Assembly (NCBI GenBank): GCA_905215015.1 | Contig: CAJMOS010000003.1 | Span: forward strand, 1 to 64,000 | Direction: 5' to 3' | From: an uncultured bacterium | GTDB taxonomy: Bacteria; Spirochaetota; Spirochaetia; Sphaerochaetales; Sphaerochaetaceae | DNA: 64,000 nt | Shown here: positions 43,906-52,895 of the stretch, piece after piece | Layout of the letters: each line of letters starts with the position of its first letter | How positions within the stretch are numbered: the stretch's first letter is position 1 | Notes under the pieces: generated by a model | Seen by the model: the letters and a program-made list of their open reading frames with translations, nothing else | Databases searched by the model: none | What the model was told of the DNA's origin: nothing | Program-made: the position numbers and the translations under genes

Positions 43906-43921
43906 AGTATTACGTAGTACT
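43906..43921. promoter_or_regulatory. Operator-like site 2
   Basis: AGTATTACGTAGTACT, a 16-base near-palindrome with central TACGTA and one mismatched pair, located at the transcription start and just before the AAGGAGG site at 43922-43928. Confidence 0.6.
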
Positions 43922-43933
43922 AAGGAGGGCGTC

Positions 43934-45007
43934 GTGCGTATTGCAGTCATTGGACACGGCATGATGGGTGAGCGGCATGTCGAGGCTCTAAGAGCTCTTG
44001 GGTATACGACCTCGATTGTGGTCGGCCACGATGAAGGAAGGACAAAGGCTTTCGCGGTCAAAGAGGGCATAAGCAGATGGTCTGTAAACCCAGACGATGT
44101 CTTCAATGGCAATTATGACACCGTGCATATCTGTACTCCTCCGGCCAACCATTATGAGTTGGTCAGAAAAGCATTGGAAAAGGGAATGCACGTGGTCTGT
44201 GAAAAACCTTTCGTTCTGGGACAAGAAGACGGAGAAGAACTTGTTGCTTTGGCGGCGAAGAAAAAGGTGGTAAATGCCATCGGTTTCAATACCCGATACC
44301 ACCAGGCCTGTGCCAACGCGCGGGAACTTGTCTCTTCGGGCAAGATGGGAGAGATCCTTCTTGTCAACGGATCTTATATGCAGGAATTTCATGCCCTGCC
44401 TTCTTTCTTCTCTTGGAGATACAAACCGGAATCCGCAGGCAAATTCCTTGCAACGACAGAAATCGGTTCGCATTGGATTGACCTTATGAGGTACCTAACA
44501 GGGGAAAAAATAGAATCCGTCAGTGCAACCTATGCCAATTTCTTCCCTGACCGTGTGATCAAAGACGGCAAACAGTACCTTGCTGGATCCTGTCAGGGGA
44601 CGCCTTTCCATTCGGAGAGTGACAATGTCGCCTTGGTGACCTTCCATCTGGAAAAAGGTGCGCTTGCCAATATGGTTCTCTCGGAAATCACCCCCGGTCG
44701 ATACAACTATCTCGAGATGACAGTGACAGGAACCGACAGATCGTTCTGGTGGAATTCCGAAGATCTCAACAGATTGCATGTCGGTTGGAAGAACCATCCG
44801 GTAGAAGAGCATGTATTCGCCTTCGGAGATGGTTTCAACGATTCGGTCACAAATATGCTACGGGATGTTTACTGCGACATCGAGAAAGGCAACATGCCTG
44901 AAGGTCGGAGGTATGCAACTTTTGCAGACGGTCTCGAAAACGTGAAGGTTTGCGAGGCGATTTATAAGAGTGCTTGCAATAACGGAGAATGGGAGAGTGT
45001 GGAATGA
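43934..45007 (+). CDS. Gfo/Idh/MocA family oxidoreductase
   Basis: A 357-residue NAD(P)-dependent dehydrogenase acting on a sugar, cyclitol or related compound. The Rossmann part begins RIAVIGHGMMGERHVEAL, and the family motif EKPF occurs near residue 94 (VVCEKPFVLG). The C-terminal domain has FLATTEIGSHWIDLMRYLTG with the probable catalytic His. GTG 43934 follows AAGGAGG closely. It opens the AT-richer operon and overlaps the SDR gene by four bases. Confidence 0.88.
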   Translation: MRIAVIGHGMMGERHVEALRALGYTTSIVVGHDEGRTKAFAVKEGISRWSVNPDDVFNGNYDTVHICTPPANHYELVRKALEKGMHVVCEKPFVLGQEDGEELVALAAKKKVVNAIGFNTRYHQACANARELVSSGKMGEILLVNGSYMQEFHALPSFFSWRYKPESAGKFLATTEIGSHWIDLMRYLTGEKIESVSATYANFFPDRVIKDGKQYLAGSCQGTPFHSESDNVALVTFHLEKGALANMVLSEITPGRYNYLEMTVTGTDRSFWWNSEDLNRLHVGWKNHPVEEHVFAFGDGFNDSVTNMLRDVYCDIEKGNMPEGRRYATFADGLENVKVCEAIYKSACNNGEWESVE

Positions 45008-45765
45008 AAAACCAAGTTGTTTTTGTGACGGGTGCAGGACGTGGTTCTGGAGAAGCCATTGCGAAAAGTTTTTTGCATCAAGGTTCCGTAGTCGCTGCCG
45101 CTGATCTTAAGAAACCTGAATGGGATGCCGGAGAATACGAAAAGAATCTGATTCGCCTTGCCCTGGATGTTTCCGATGAGAAAGCCGTCATTGATGCGAT
45201 TCGGGATGTTAATGCCCGTACGACTGGTATCAACGTGTTGGTGAACAATGCGGGTATCGCGAAACCCGATGCTCCTATCGTGGATGAGAAAGTCGAATCT
45301 CTCGAGAAGCTTTTCAAGGTGAATGTCGAAGGTGTTTTCTTCACTGTTCGTGAAGTTGTACGCAATCTCGAGGCGAGAAAAATGCCGGGCGCCATTATCA
45401 ACATCGCTTCCGTTGCAGGCAAGAATGGTTTTCAAGGAAGTTCCCTCTACGGAGCAACAAAGGCTGCTGTTATCGGTTTCACGAGAAACCTAGCTCCAGA
45501 ACTCGGTCCCTATGATATCACGGTGAATGCAATCTGCCCGGGTAGCGTCGACACTCCGATGATAGCCGGCGTTCTTGCCCAGATTGCATCACGTACGGGA
45601 ATGACACAGATGGAGGCACGGAAAGCAATGGAGAACTCGATTCCCATGCATCGTCTTCAGAAACCGGAGGATGTCGCTGCTCTGTGTGTGTTCCTTGCCT
45701 CCGATGGAGCCCGAAATATCAACGGAGAAAGCATGAATCTCGATGGTGGAACTGTCAGAGATTGA
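45004..45765 (+). CDS. Short-chain dehydrogenase/reductase
   Basis: A 253-residue SDR with the cofactor motif GAGRGSGEA near residue 10, NNAG near 84 and the catalytic YGATK near 151. The C-terminal LNLDGG-like end (MNLDGGTVRD) is typical of FabG-like SDRs. With the preceding Gfo/Idh enzyme it probably oxidises the imported substrate at two positions. ATG 45004 overlaps the previous stop. Confidence 0.9.
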   Translation: MKNQVVFVTGAGRGSGEAIAKSFLHQGSVVAAADLKKPEWDAGEYEKNLIRLALDVSDEKAVIDAIRDVNARTTGINVLVNNAGIAKPDAPIVDEKVESLEKLFKVNVEGVFFTVREVVRNLEARKMPGAIINIASVAGKNGFQGSSLYGATKAAVIGFTRNLAPELGPYDITVNAICPGSVDTPMIAGVLAQIASRTGMTQMEARKAMENSIPMHRLQKPEDVAALCVFLASDGARNINGESMNLDGGTVRD

Positions 45766-45837
45766 TTCTTGAAAGGGAAGGATAACTATCAGCCCTGTCT
45801 TTTGTTACAAATATGTATTTTGTGGAGGAGTAAGAAG

Positions 45838-46833
45838 ATGAAACGTCTTGTTTCCATTGTATGTATTGCGGTTCTTGCTGTTTCTGCTGCTTTTGCCGGT
45901 GGTGCGCAGGAAACAACAGATTCTTCCAAAAAGGAATTCAAGGTGGCTGTGCAGTATGGTGTCGGTGGACTCGGGGACCAGAGTTTCAATGACAACATCA
46001 ACAACGCTGTCCTTGCAGCCAAGGATACACTTGGATTCTCTTACGATTATGTCGAGCCGAGAGCCGTCTCTGAATTCGAAAGCTTCCTGCATGAGTTTGC
46101 CGAGTCGAACGAGTACAATCTTGTGATTGTCGCTGGCTCGGATGCAGCTGATGCAACTTCAAAAGTCGCGAAGGAATTTCCGAACCAGCACTTCCTTCTG
46201 GTTGATTCCGCATCGCAGGATTCCAACGTTGTCGGCCTGACGTTTAAAGACAACGAAGCTACGTTCCTTGGTGGTTATGCTGCTTCAAAGATTACAAAGA
46301 CGAATAAGATTGGTGTTATCGGAGCATTGGATATCGATGTCATCAACGGGTTCCTCGCAGGATGGGAAGGAGGTGCGAAGTACGGAAATCCCGACATCAC
46401 CGTGTTCCGTTCCTATTGCGGCGGTTTTGCCGATCCTGTGACCGCCAAAGAGATGGCTATCCAGATGTACAACAACGGCGCTGATATCGTCTTCGGTGCT
46501 GCTGGTGGTTCCGGTCTTGGAATTTTCCAGGCTGCTGAGGAAACCGGACATCTGGCCGTTGGTGTTGACAGCAACCAGAATCCCGTAAAGCCCGACTATA
46601 TCGTCATGAGCTGTATCCGCAGTTTTTCTTCCATCATCCCCAAACTGATTGAAGAGGAGAAAGAGGGAACTTTGCCCGTCGGCCAGACCTTGGCGGTCGG
46701 CATTGCAGATGATGCCGTCGACTGTGTTTTCGACGGATCTAACGTTCCCGTTCCTCAGGAAGTGAAAGACGAGATAGCAACACTCAAGAAGGATGTCAAA
46801 GCAGGGAAGGTGGATATTCCGACTCATCTTTGA
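45838..46833 (+). CDS. BMP-family ABC substrate-binding protein
   Basis: A 331-residue periplasmic binding protein of the BMP/PnrA type, a family known for purine nucleoside uptake in Treponema. It has a signal peptide (SAAFAGGAQE at the cleavage region, without a lipobox Cys), then VGGLGDQSFNDNINNAVLAA, and VIVAGSDAADATSKVAKEFP. The last part, VGVDSNQNPVKPDYIVMSCI, fits the ligand loop. GGAGGAG precedes ATG 45838. It lies between the dehydrogenases and the ABC ATPase. Nucleoside or a related sugar is the expected ligand, but the flanking dehydrogenases point to a polyol or sugar. Confidence 0.88.
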   Translation: MKRLVSIVCIAVLAVSAAFAGGAQETTDSSKKEFKVAVQYGVGGLGDQSFNDNINNAVLAAKDTLGFSYDYVEPRAVSEFESFLHEFAESNEYNLVIVAGSDAADATSKVAKEFPNQHFLLVDSASQDSNVVGLTFKDNEATFLGGYAASKITKTNKIGVIGALDIDVINGFLAGWEGGAKYGNPDITVFRSYCGGFADPVTAKEMAIQMYNNGADIVFGAAGGSGLGIFQAAEETGHLAVGVDSNQNPVKPDYIVMSCIRSFSSIIPKLIEEEKEGTLPVGQTLAVGIADDAVDCVFDGSNVPVPQEVKDEIATLKKDVKAGKVDIPTHL

Positions 46834-46883
46834 TTCCCCTTCTTCCCGCATAACGGCACAACGAGTTTTGTAAGGAGAGGGTT

Positions 46884-48383
46884 ATGCAATTGTTGGCAGT
46901 AGAGAATATCTCAAAGAGGTTTGGTTCGTTCTATGCGAACAAAGATATCTCTTTCACCCTGAATTCAGGCGAGATTGTGTCGTTGCTCGGTGAGAACGGA
47001 GCAGGCAAAACGACGCTGATGAACATTTTATATGGCCTCTACACGGCAACGGAAGGAAACATCTTTGTTAGGGGCAAAGAAGTTTCCATTACACGCCCGA
47101 AGGATGCCATTTCTTTGGGAATATCCATGGTTCATCAGCATTTTATGCTTGTCGACGCTCTCACCGTGACAGAAAATATCATTATCGGCAATGAACCGAC
47201 GAAAAATGGTTTCCTTGATTTCAGCTATGCTCGCCGACGTGTTGAGGAACTTTCCCGTCTCTACGGCCTCGATGTGAAAGGCGATGCCGTTGTCGGGAAA
47301 CTCTCCGTTGGGGAAAAGCAACGTGTTGAGCTGATTAAAGCTCTTTTCAATGACTGTGATATCTTGATTCTTGATGAGCCCACTGCTGTACTCACTCCCC
47401 ATGAGGTGGACAATTTCTTTGCGATCCTTAGAAAGTTAAGGGCCGCCGGGAAGGGTATTATCCTCATTTCTCACAAACTGCACGAAACGATGGAGATTGC
47501 CGATCGCATCTATATCATGCGCAGCGGAGAGATTATTGTGGAGACAACACCTGAAAGCGAAACCGTCGAAAAACTCGCGGAAATGATGGTGGGTCGACCT
47601 TTAGCTGTGATGACCAATCGGATTCTCCGCACCGAAGCTCATGAGATGTTCTCTTTGGAGAACGTTTCCTGCACGGAGAAAAAAAACGAAGTACTGCATC
47701 CTGTCAGCCTAAAGCTCCGAGAAGGGGAAATTCTTGGAATTGCGGGTGTCGATGGAAACGGGCAGTCGGAATTGATTGAACTTGTGACAGGTATTCGTCG
47801 GGCATCTTCGGGTGTGATTCAGTACCGTGGGCAGGACATCACAGACACCGGCATGGCGGACAGAATCGCCGCTGGTATTGGTTACATTCCTGAAGACCGC
47901 CATAAGGCTCTTGTCGGAACCTTCAGCCTTGCGGAAAACTCCATTCTCGGATACCAGAATGACCCTCGATTCACCACGAGAAAGACGATTAGTTGGAAAA
48001 AGGTCGGGAAATTCGCGAACGACATTCTTGCCAAGTATGATGTCCGGTGTCGAGGAGCGAAAGAAGAAGCTCGATCTCTTTCGGGAGGAAACCAGCAGAA
48101 GTTAATCATAGGACGCGTCTTTGAATCCCTTCCTCATCTGATTGTTGCCGCCCAGCCGACACGTGGCGTCGATATTGGAGCGGTCGAATACATCCACCAG
48201 TGTTTGGTGGATATGCGAAACAAGGGCAAAGCGGTTCTCCTCGTATCTGCGGACCTCGATGAAATCATAAAGCTTTCAGATGAAATCGCTGTAATGTACG
48301 ACAGAAGAATCGTCTGCGATGCTCTGAATGGTACCTATACGAAAGCCCAGTTGGGTTCCTTCATGACGGGAGGTCGGAATTGA
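46884..48383 (+). CDS. Two-domain ABC ATPase (nucleoside/sugar type)
   Basis: A 499-residue ATPase with two ABC domains. The first has Walker A GENGAGKTT, signature LSVGEKQRVE and Walker B LILDEPTAVLT. The second has a degenerate P-loop GVDGNGQSE, a signature LSGGNQQKL and a Walker B lacking the usual acidic pair (LIVAAQPTRGVD). This asymmetric layout is typical of carbohydrate and nucleoside importers (YufO/RbsA-like). It drives the two permeases that follow. Confidence 0.93.
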   Translation: MQLLAVENISKRFGSFYANKDISFTLNSGEIVSLLGENGAGKTTLMNILYGLYTATEGNIFVRGKEVSITRPKDAISLGISMVHQHFMLVDALTVTENIIIGNEPTKNGFLDFSYARRRVEELSRLYGLDVKGDAVVGKLSVGEKQRVELIKALFNDCDILILDEPTAVLTPHEVDNFFAILRKLRAAGKGIILISHKLHETMEIADRIYIMRSGEIIVETTPESETVEKLAEMMVGRPLAVMTNRILRTEAHEMFSLENVSCTEKKNEVLHPVSLKLREGEILGIAGVDGNGQSELIELVTGIRRASSGVIQYRGQDITDTGMADRIAAGIGYIPEDRHKALVGTFSLAENSILGYQNDPRFTTRKTISWKKVGKFANDILAKYDVRCRGAKEEARSLSGGNQQKLIIGRVFESLPHLIVAAQPTRGVDIGAVEYIHQCLVDMRNKGKAVLLVSADLDEIIKLSDEIAVMYDRRIVCDALNGTYTKAQLGSFMTGGRN

Positions 48384-49426
48384 AAAGTGCTCGGACAGAA
48401 AAAGTCGTCACGACGGCTTTAGCTCTTCTTTTTTCCTTCCTGGTCTGTGGGTTGTTCCTTGTTGTGCTCGGATATAATCCGCTTGCTGTATACGGCATCG
48501 TCCTGACAGGATCCTTGGGGCGTTCCTATAGCATTCTGAAATCCCTCACAAAGGCTACTCCCCTGATTTTCACTGGCCTGTCCGTGTATTTCGCAGACCA
48601 GGGAGGTCTTTTCAATATCGGCGCGGAAGGACAGCTTCAGATTGGAGGAGTAACGGCCGGTATTCTTGGATACGAGCTCTCTCTGGTTGGCTTTCCTCCG
48701 CTCCTGTCCATCGTAATTTGTCTTGTCGCTGGGTTCGGGCTTGCTGGGTGTTGGGGGGTTGTTCCTGGTTGGCTTAAAGCCCGTTTTGGAGCAAATGAGT
48801 TCATTGTGTCCATGATGTTGAACTATGTTGCTTCTTTTCTCTGCGAATACTTGGTGACGTATCCGTTCAGGGGTCCTGGGGTCACGGCGAAAACCAATCA
48901 GATTCCTGCATCATATCAGTTGCCCCGTCTTGTGAAAGGATCTCAGTTCAACATAAGTTTCTTCATCGGTATCCTCGCCGTATTGCTCGTCTTCCTGTTT
49001 TTTCGGTTCACCAGTAGCGGATATGAAATCAGAACGATGGGCAAGAATAAATTCGCAGCGCAAATTGCCGGTATCAATACGAAAAAGCAGACAGTGTTCG
49101 TCTTCTTCATCGCAGGCGGTCTTGCGGGATTGGCAGGAGTTACCGAAGTTCTCGGGATCCACGGTTTCTACATTAACGATCTTTCACCTGGGTATGGTTT
49201 TGACGGAATCGCAGTTTCTGTGCTTGCCCAAGGGACTCCGTTCGGTGTTTTTCTTTCGTCTCTTTTGTTCGGAGCCCTGAGGGCTGGGGGGTCTCGGCTT
49301 GATCTGAAGTCAAAAGTTCCATCCGAATTCATCACGATTTTGCAAGCCGTTGTGATTGTGTTCATTGCGACCCCAAAAATCATCCAGAAATTTGGACTGT
49401 GGAGGGAGAAGAACAAAAATGTATAA
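48380..49426 (+). CDS. ABC permease 1 of the BMP-type importer
   Basis: A 348-residue polytopic permease (BPD_transp_2, YufP-like) with about ten hydrophobic segments and the family block GLFNIGAEGQLQIGG near residue 75. The start codon is TTG 48380, overlapping the ATPase stop, behind GGGAGGT. It pairs with the next permease to form the channel. Confidence 0.9.
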   Translation: MKSARTEKVVTTALALLFSFLVCGLFLVVLGYNPLAVYGIVLTGSLGRSYSILKSLTKATPLIFTGLSVYFADQGGLFNIGAEGQLQIGGVTAGILGYELSLVGFPPLLSIVICLVAGFGLAGCWGVVPGWLKARFGANEFIVSMMLNYVASFLCEYLVTYPFRGPGVTAKTNQIPASYQLPRLVKGSQFNISFFIGILAVLLVFLFFRFTSSGYEIRTMGKNKFAAQIAGINTKKQTVFVFFIAGGLAGLAGVTEVLGIHGFYINDLSPGYGFDGIAVSVLAQGTPFGVFLSSLLFGALRAGGSRLDLKSKVPSEFITILQAVVIVFIATPKIIQKFGLWREKNKNV

Positions 49427-50342
49427 CACTCTCATCAACCTCATCGGAAGTACGTTTCGCATTTCCCTTCCTATCATCCTCTGTGCTTTGGGGAGCATGT
49501 ACTGCGAGAGATGCGGAGTTCTCAACATCGGTATGGAAGGTATTATGCTCTTAGGGGCCTTTTTCGGTGCTTTCGGAAGTTATGTGAGCGGAAGTGCTGT
49601 AATCGGTTTGTTTTTTTCAATCGGAATAGGAGCTCTTCTCGGATTTGTTCATGGTTTCTTGACTGTCAAATGCCATACCAACCATATCATCGATGGTGTT
49701 GCCATCAACCTTTTCGGCGACGGACTTTCGATTTTCATGCTCGTTATGGTGTGGGGAAACAAGGGTAAATCAACAGAAGTCGCTTCATTCAAACCTCTCG
49801 ATGCAGTCATGAAAAAGCATATTCCCGTGTTTTCCGAACTTTTTGGCAATCTCAATATTTTGACGATTATCATGCTCTGCTTGGTTGTATTCTCCTATGT
49901 GTACATCTATCACACTCCGAACGGTCTGCGCCTTCGAGTCATAGGGGATAAACCGGAAGTCGCCGATACCATGGGTGTGAACGTCGAACGGTCACAAATA
50001 CTGTACGTGATTTTTGGTTCGACAATTGCCAGTATTGCTGGAGCAGCTCTTTCCATTGGCAGTCTTCATTATTTCTCGAAAGGAATGGTAGCCGGTCGTG
50101 GGTATATGGCACTCGCAGCGATGGTTTTTGGTCTATGGCACCCTGTCTTTATTCTTTTGAGTGGGTTGTTTTTTGGATTCATCCAGGCATTGCAGATGCG
50201 ATTGCAACTTTTCGATTTCCCTGTTCAATTCGTGGAAATGGTTCCTTACATCATGACCATCGTGATGCTTGTTCTCACATCCAGGACAAACAAAGGACCA
50301 CAGAATGCAGGAAAGCCTTTTGTGCGCGGAACCAGGGAATGA
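49419..50342 (+). CDS. ABC permease 2 of the BMP-type importer
   Basis: A 307-residue polytopic permease (YufQ-like) with the block GVLNIGMEGIMLLGAFFGAF and a C-terminal LFFGFIQALQMRLQ segment. ATG 49419 overlaps the previous gene by eight bases and follows GGAGGGAG. It is the last gene of the operon; a terminator follows 38 bases later. Confidence 0.9.
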   Translation: MYNTLINLIGSTFRISLPIILCALGSMYCERCGVLNIGMEGIMLLGAFFGAFGSYVSGSAVIGLFFSIGIGALLGFVHGFLTVKCHTNHIIDGVAINLFGDGLSIFMLVMVWGNKGKSTEVASFKPLDAVMKKHIPVFSELFGNLNILTIIMLCLVVFSYVYIYHTPNGLRLRVIGDKPEVADTMGVNVERSQILYVIFGSTIASIAGAALSIGSLHYFSKGMVAGRGYMALAAMVFGLWHPVFILLSGLFFGFIQALQMRLQLFDFPVQFVEMVPYIMTIVMLVLTSRTNKGPQNAGKPFVRGTRE

Positions 50343-50380
50343 AGTAAGGCAAAGGGAATAGCGTGAAAGAGAGGGCGATC

Positions 50381-50402
50381 GGGACATTATTGTCCCTTCT
50401 TC
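50381..50402 (+). terminator. Terminator of the BMP operon
   Basis: 6-bp perfect stem GGGACA-TTAT-TGTCCC followed by TTCTTCTCTC; a longer outer pairing between GGGCGA and TCGCCC is also possible. Confidence 0.7.
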
Positions 50403-50525
50403 TCTCGCCCGGCCATCACATCAACCAGAGAGAAAACAGCCGGAAATAAGAATCTCGGGGACGGGGGTTCGCATAGCCAAAGATGTCATTAGGCCTCTTT
50501 GGGTCAGGGGAGGAAAGTACCTCAA

Positions 50526-50554
50526 TTGTCCCGGAAGGGTGATTGTGGTACTAT
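50526..50554 (+). promoter_or_regulatory. ychF promoter
   Basis: TTGTCC at 50526-50531, 17-bp spacer, TACTAT at 50549-50554. Confidence 0.55.
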
Positions 50555-50585
50555 TGCTTCGCAATATGTTTTCAAGAGGTGGCTC

Positions 50586-51695
50586 ATGGGTCTGAATTGT
50601 GGTATCGTCGGCCTTCCTAACGTAGGAAAGTCGACTATCTTCGCGGCGATTACGGCAGCTCCTGCGGAAATCGCCAACTATCCGTTCTGCACGATCAATC
50701 CGAATGTCGGTATCGTCAATGTGCCTGACGCCAGACTGGAGCGGATCAAGGAAATCATTCCGCCGCAACGGTTGATTCCCGCCACGTTCGAGTTCGTCGA
50801 TATCGCCGGTCTCGTCAAAGGCGCCAGCAAGGGCGAGGGTCTTGGCAACCAGTTTCTGGCCAACATCCGCGAGGTGGGGGTCATCGCCCACGTGGTGCGG
50901 TGCTTCGAGGATCCCGATGTCATCCACGTCAACAACAGGATCGACCCTGCCAGCGATATCGACACGATCAACACCGAGCTGGCGCTGGCCGATCTGGAGA
51001 CAGTGACCAACCGCATGGCGAAAGATGCAAAGCTGGCACGCACCGCCCAGGGTGATTTGAAGAAGAAGATGGCTGTCTACCTGCCCTTGATGGAGCAGGT
51101 GAAAAAGCATCTGGAGGATGGCAAGGCGGTCCGGTTGATGGATCTGACCGACGAGCAGAAGGACCTGCTCTATGACCTGCACTTGATTACCATGAAGCCG
51201 GTCATCTATGTCTGCAATACCGACGACGAGCATGTCGTCTCGGGCAACGAGTATACCAAAGTCGTCCAGGATATCGCCGCCGCCGAACATGCAGAGGTGG
51301 TGGTGCTCAGCGGCAAGACGGAGAGCGAGATTTCCCAGCTGGACAACCCTGCCGACCGCAAGGATTTCCTGGAGTCGATTGGCCTTGAGGAGTCCGGATT
51401 GAACCGCCTGATCCGCAGTGCCTACCACATCATGGGTCTGAGAACCTTCTTCACTGCCGGTCCTGACGAGGACCGCGCCTGGACGTTCCGTTCCGGAATG
51501 AAGGCCCCGGAGACGGCAGGCATCATCCATACCGACTTCCAGAAAGGGTTCATCAGGGCCGAGGTCTACAGTTGCGAGGATCTTTTTGCCTATGGCAGCG
51601 AGGAGAAGATCCGCGAGGCTGGCAAGCTACGCTCCGAGGGCAAGGAATACGTGGTGCAGGATGGCGACGTGATGCATTTCCTGTTCAACAAATAA
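50586..51695 (+). CDS. ychF: Redox-regulated ATPase YchF
   Basis: A 369-residue Obg-related P-loop protein (OLA1/YchF) that binds ribosomes and prefers ATP. Motifs are GIVGLPNVGKST at residues 5-16, DIAGLVKGASKGEGLGNQFL near 70, and a C-terminal TGS domain (TFFTAGPDEDRAWTF to the end, with GKEYVVQDGDVMHF). The length is typical. AGAGG precedes ATG 50586. It is monocistronic, with its own promoter and terminator. Confidence 0.96.
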   Translation: MGLNCGIVGLPNVGKSTIFAAITAAPAEIANYPFCTINPNVGIVNVPDARLERIKEIIPPQRLIPATFEFVDIAGLVKGASKGEGLGNQFLANIREVGVIAHVVRCFEDPDVIHVNNRIDPASDIDTINTELALADLETVTNRMAKDAKLARTAQGDLKKKMAVYLPLMEQVKKHLEDGKAVRLMDLTDEQKDLLYDLHLITMKPVIYVCNTDDEHVVSGNEYTKVVQDIAAAEHAEVVVLSGKTESEISQLDNPADRKDFLESIGLEESGLNRLIRSAYHIMGLRTFFTAGPDEDRAWTFRSGMKAPETAGIIHTDFQKGFIRAEVYSCEDLFAYGSEEKIREAGKLRSEGKEYVVQDGDVMHFLFNK

Positions 51696-51719
51696 GAGCC
51701 TGTCAGAAAAGAGCGGACG

Positions 51720-51768
51720 AAGGGACTGCCGTGAATTGACCCCAATTCATTGGAGGCGGTCCCTTTTC
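51720..51768 (+). terminator. ychF terminator
   Basis: Stem of about 11 bp (51720-51730 with 51755-51765, one G-T pair) with an inner GAATTG/CAATTC stem, followed by TTTTC. Confidence 0.75.
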
Positions 51769-51950
51769 ATATCTGCCGTTGAAGGGATAATTCCTTCCAT
51801 CGCCGAACGGTATTCGCCTGATTTCTTGTATTCCTCCTCCGAAGATTCCGGCTGTTTGACAAAACCGCATGTTGCGTACAGACAATGGAAGTACAATCGT
51901 ACGAAATTCCGGCGTCCTTGAGCTCGCGGGCGCCTGTGCAAGGAGAGAGA

Positions 51951-52895
51951 ATGCATGATAGGGATATTGCGGAGAAACAGCTGTTCGACTACGACGACGT
52001 GTTCGCCGACATCGCCAACGTACTGCTCTTTCATGGCAGGCACGTCGTCAATGCCGGGCAGTTGGAGACCGCCAGGGACAGGGATGCGTATCCCTCCACC
52101 GAGGAACTGCGGGAGATGGAAAGGGACGTGTCGAAGCTGGTCAGGAGCGACGGCCTCGTCGTCTCACTAATCGGCATCGAGAACCAGAGCGGGGCGGACA
52201 GGGCGATGGCGCTGAGGGTGATGGGATACGATGCGCTCGCCTACCGGAAACAGCTGCTTGACGGGAAAAGGACGGACTTCTATCCGGTTGCCACCGTAGT
52301 CCTCGCCTTCGGCCTCAAGCCGTGGGCCTACCCCCGGGACCTGAAAGGGGCCCTCAGGATTGCTGATGAGTACAAAGACTGCGTGAGCAACTACACGGTG
52401 AAGAACCTGTTCGAAGTGGCGTTCCTACCACGGGAGGTGATTGAGTCGTTCACGAGCGACTTCTATTTCGTGGCGGACTGTGTATGGCAGCTGAGGACGA
52501 AGGGAACCTACACCTATCCCCCCGACCGGGAGGTGGAGCACCTGTTCGCGCTGATGCGGGTGTTGGCGGCCCTGACAGGGGACCGCCGGTTCGTAGAGGT
52601 GATGGGGAAAGTATCTATGGACGAAGGAGGAAAGACAACGATGGCGAAAGCGTTGGACACCATTTGGAACGGAGGTAAGGCGGAAGGGAAAGCGGAAGGT
52701 CTTGCCGAAGGGAAGGCAAAAGGTCTTGCCGAAGGGAAGGCAAAACAAAAGGACGCGTTCGCGCGGAAGCTGCTCGACGCTCACTTCTCCGACGCCGACA
52801 TCATCTCCTATGCGGAAATCTCCAGTCAGCGGCTGAAAAAGCTGAAGGAGCGGATGGGGCAGAGGTTGTACGGTGACCATTTCAGTTCCAGCTGA
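51951..52895 (+). CDS. Rpn-family PD-(D/E)XK nuclease/putative transposase
   Basis: A 314-residue protein resembling the recombination-promoting nuclease (Rpn) family. The catalytic core pattern is Asp59 in MERDVSKL followed by IENQSGADRAMALRVMGYDA with Glu77 and Gln79. The C terminus carries an Ala-Glu-Gly-Lys repeat (residues about 242-265, GKAEG/GLAEGKAK units) and a helical tail, both common in this family. AGGAGAG precedes ATG 51951; an in-frame ATG at 51885 has no such site. Rpn proteins are DNA endonucleases that can stimulate RecA-independent recombination. The 3' end overlaps the convergent lipoprotein gene by 14 bases. Confidence 0.78.
   Translation: MHDRDIAEKQLFDYDDVFADIANVLLFHGRHVVNAGQLETARDRDAYPSTEELREMERDVSKLVRSDGLVVSLIGIENQSGADRAMALRVMGYDALAYRKQLLDGKRTDFYPVATVVLAFGLKPWAYPRDLKGALRIADEYKDCVSNYTVKNLFEVAFLPREVIESFTSDFYFVADCVWQLRTKGTYTYPPDREVEHLFALMRVLAALTGDRRFVEVMGKVSMDEGGKTTMAKALDTIWNGGKAEGKAEGLAEGKAKGLAEGKAKQKDAFARKLLDAHFSDADIISYAEISSQRLKKLKERMGQRLYGDHFSSS
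52674..52745 (+). repeat. Tandem 24-base repeat within the Rpn-like gene
   Basis: Three 24-base units. Units 52698-52721 and 52722-52745 are identical (beginning GGTCTTGCCGAAGGG); unit 52674-52697 is diverged. Each encodes eight residues (GLAEGKAK type), so unit loss or gain keeps the frame. Confidence 0.85.

Noticed and set aside
51696..51950. Possible insertion-sequence remnant upstream of the Rpn-like gene
   Set aside because: Apart from the ychF terminator no inverted ends, target duplication or recognisable transposase fragment could be found.
52674..52745. Short tandem repeats considered as a CRISPR array
   Set aside because: Units are directly adjacent without spacers and lie in a coding frame.
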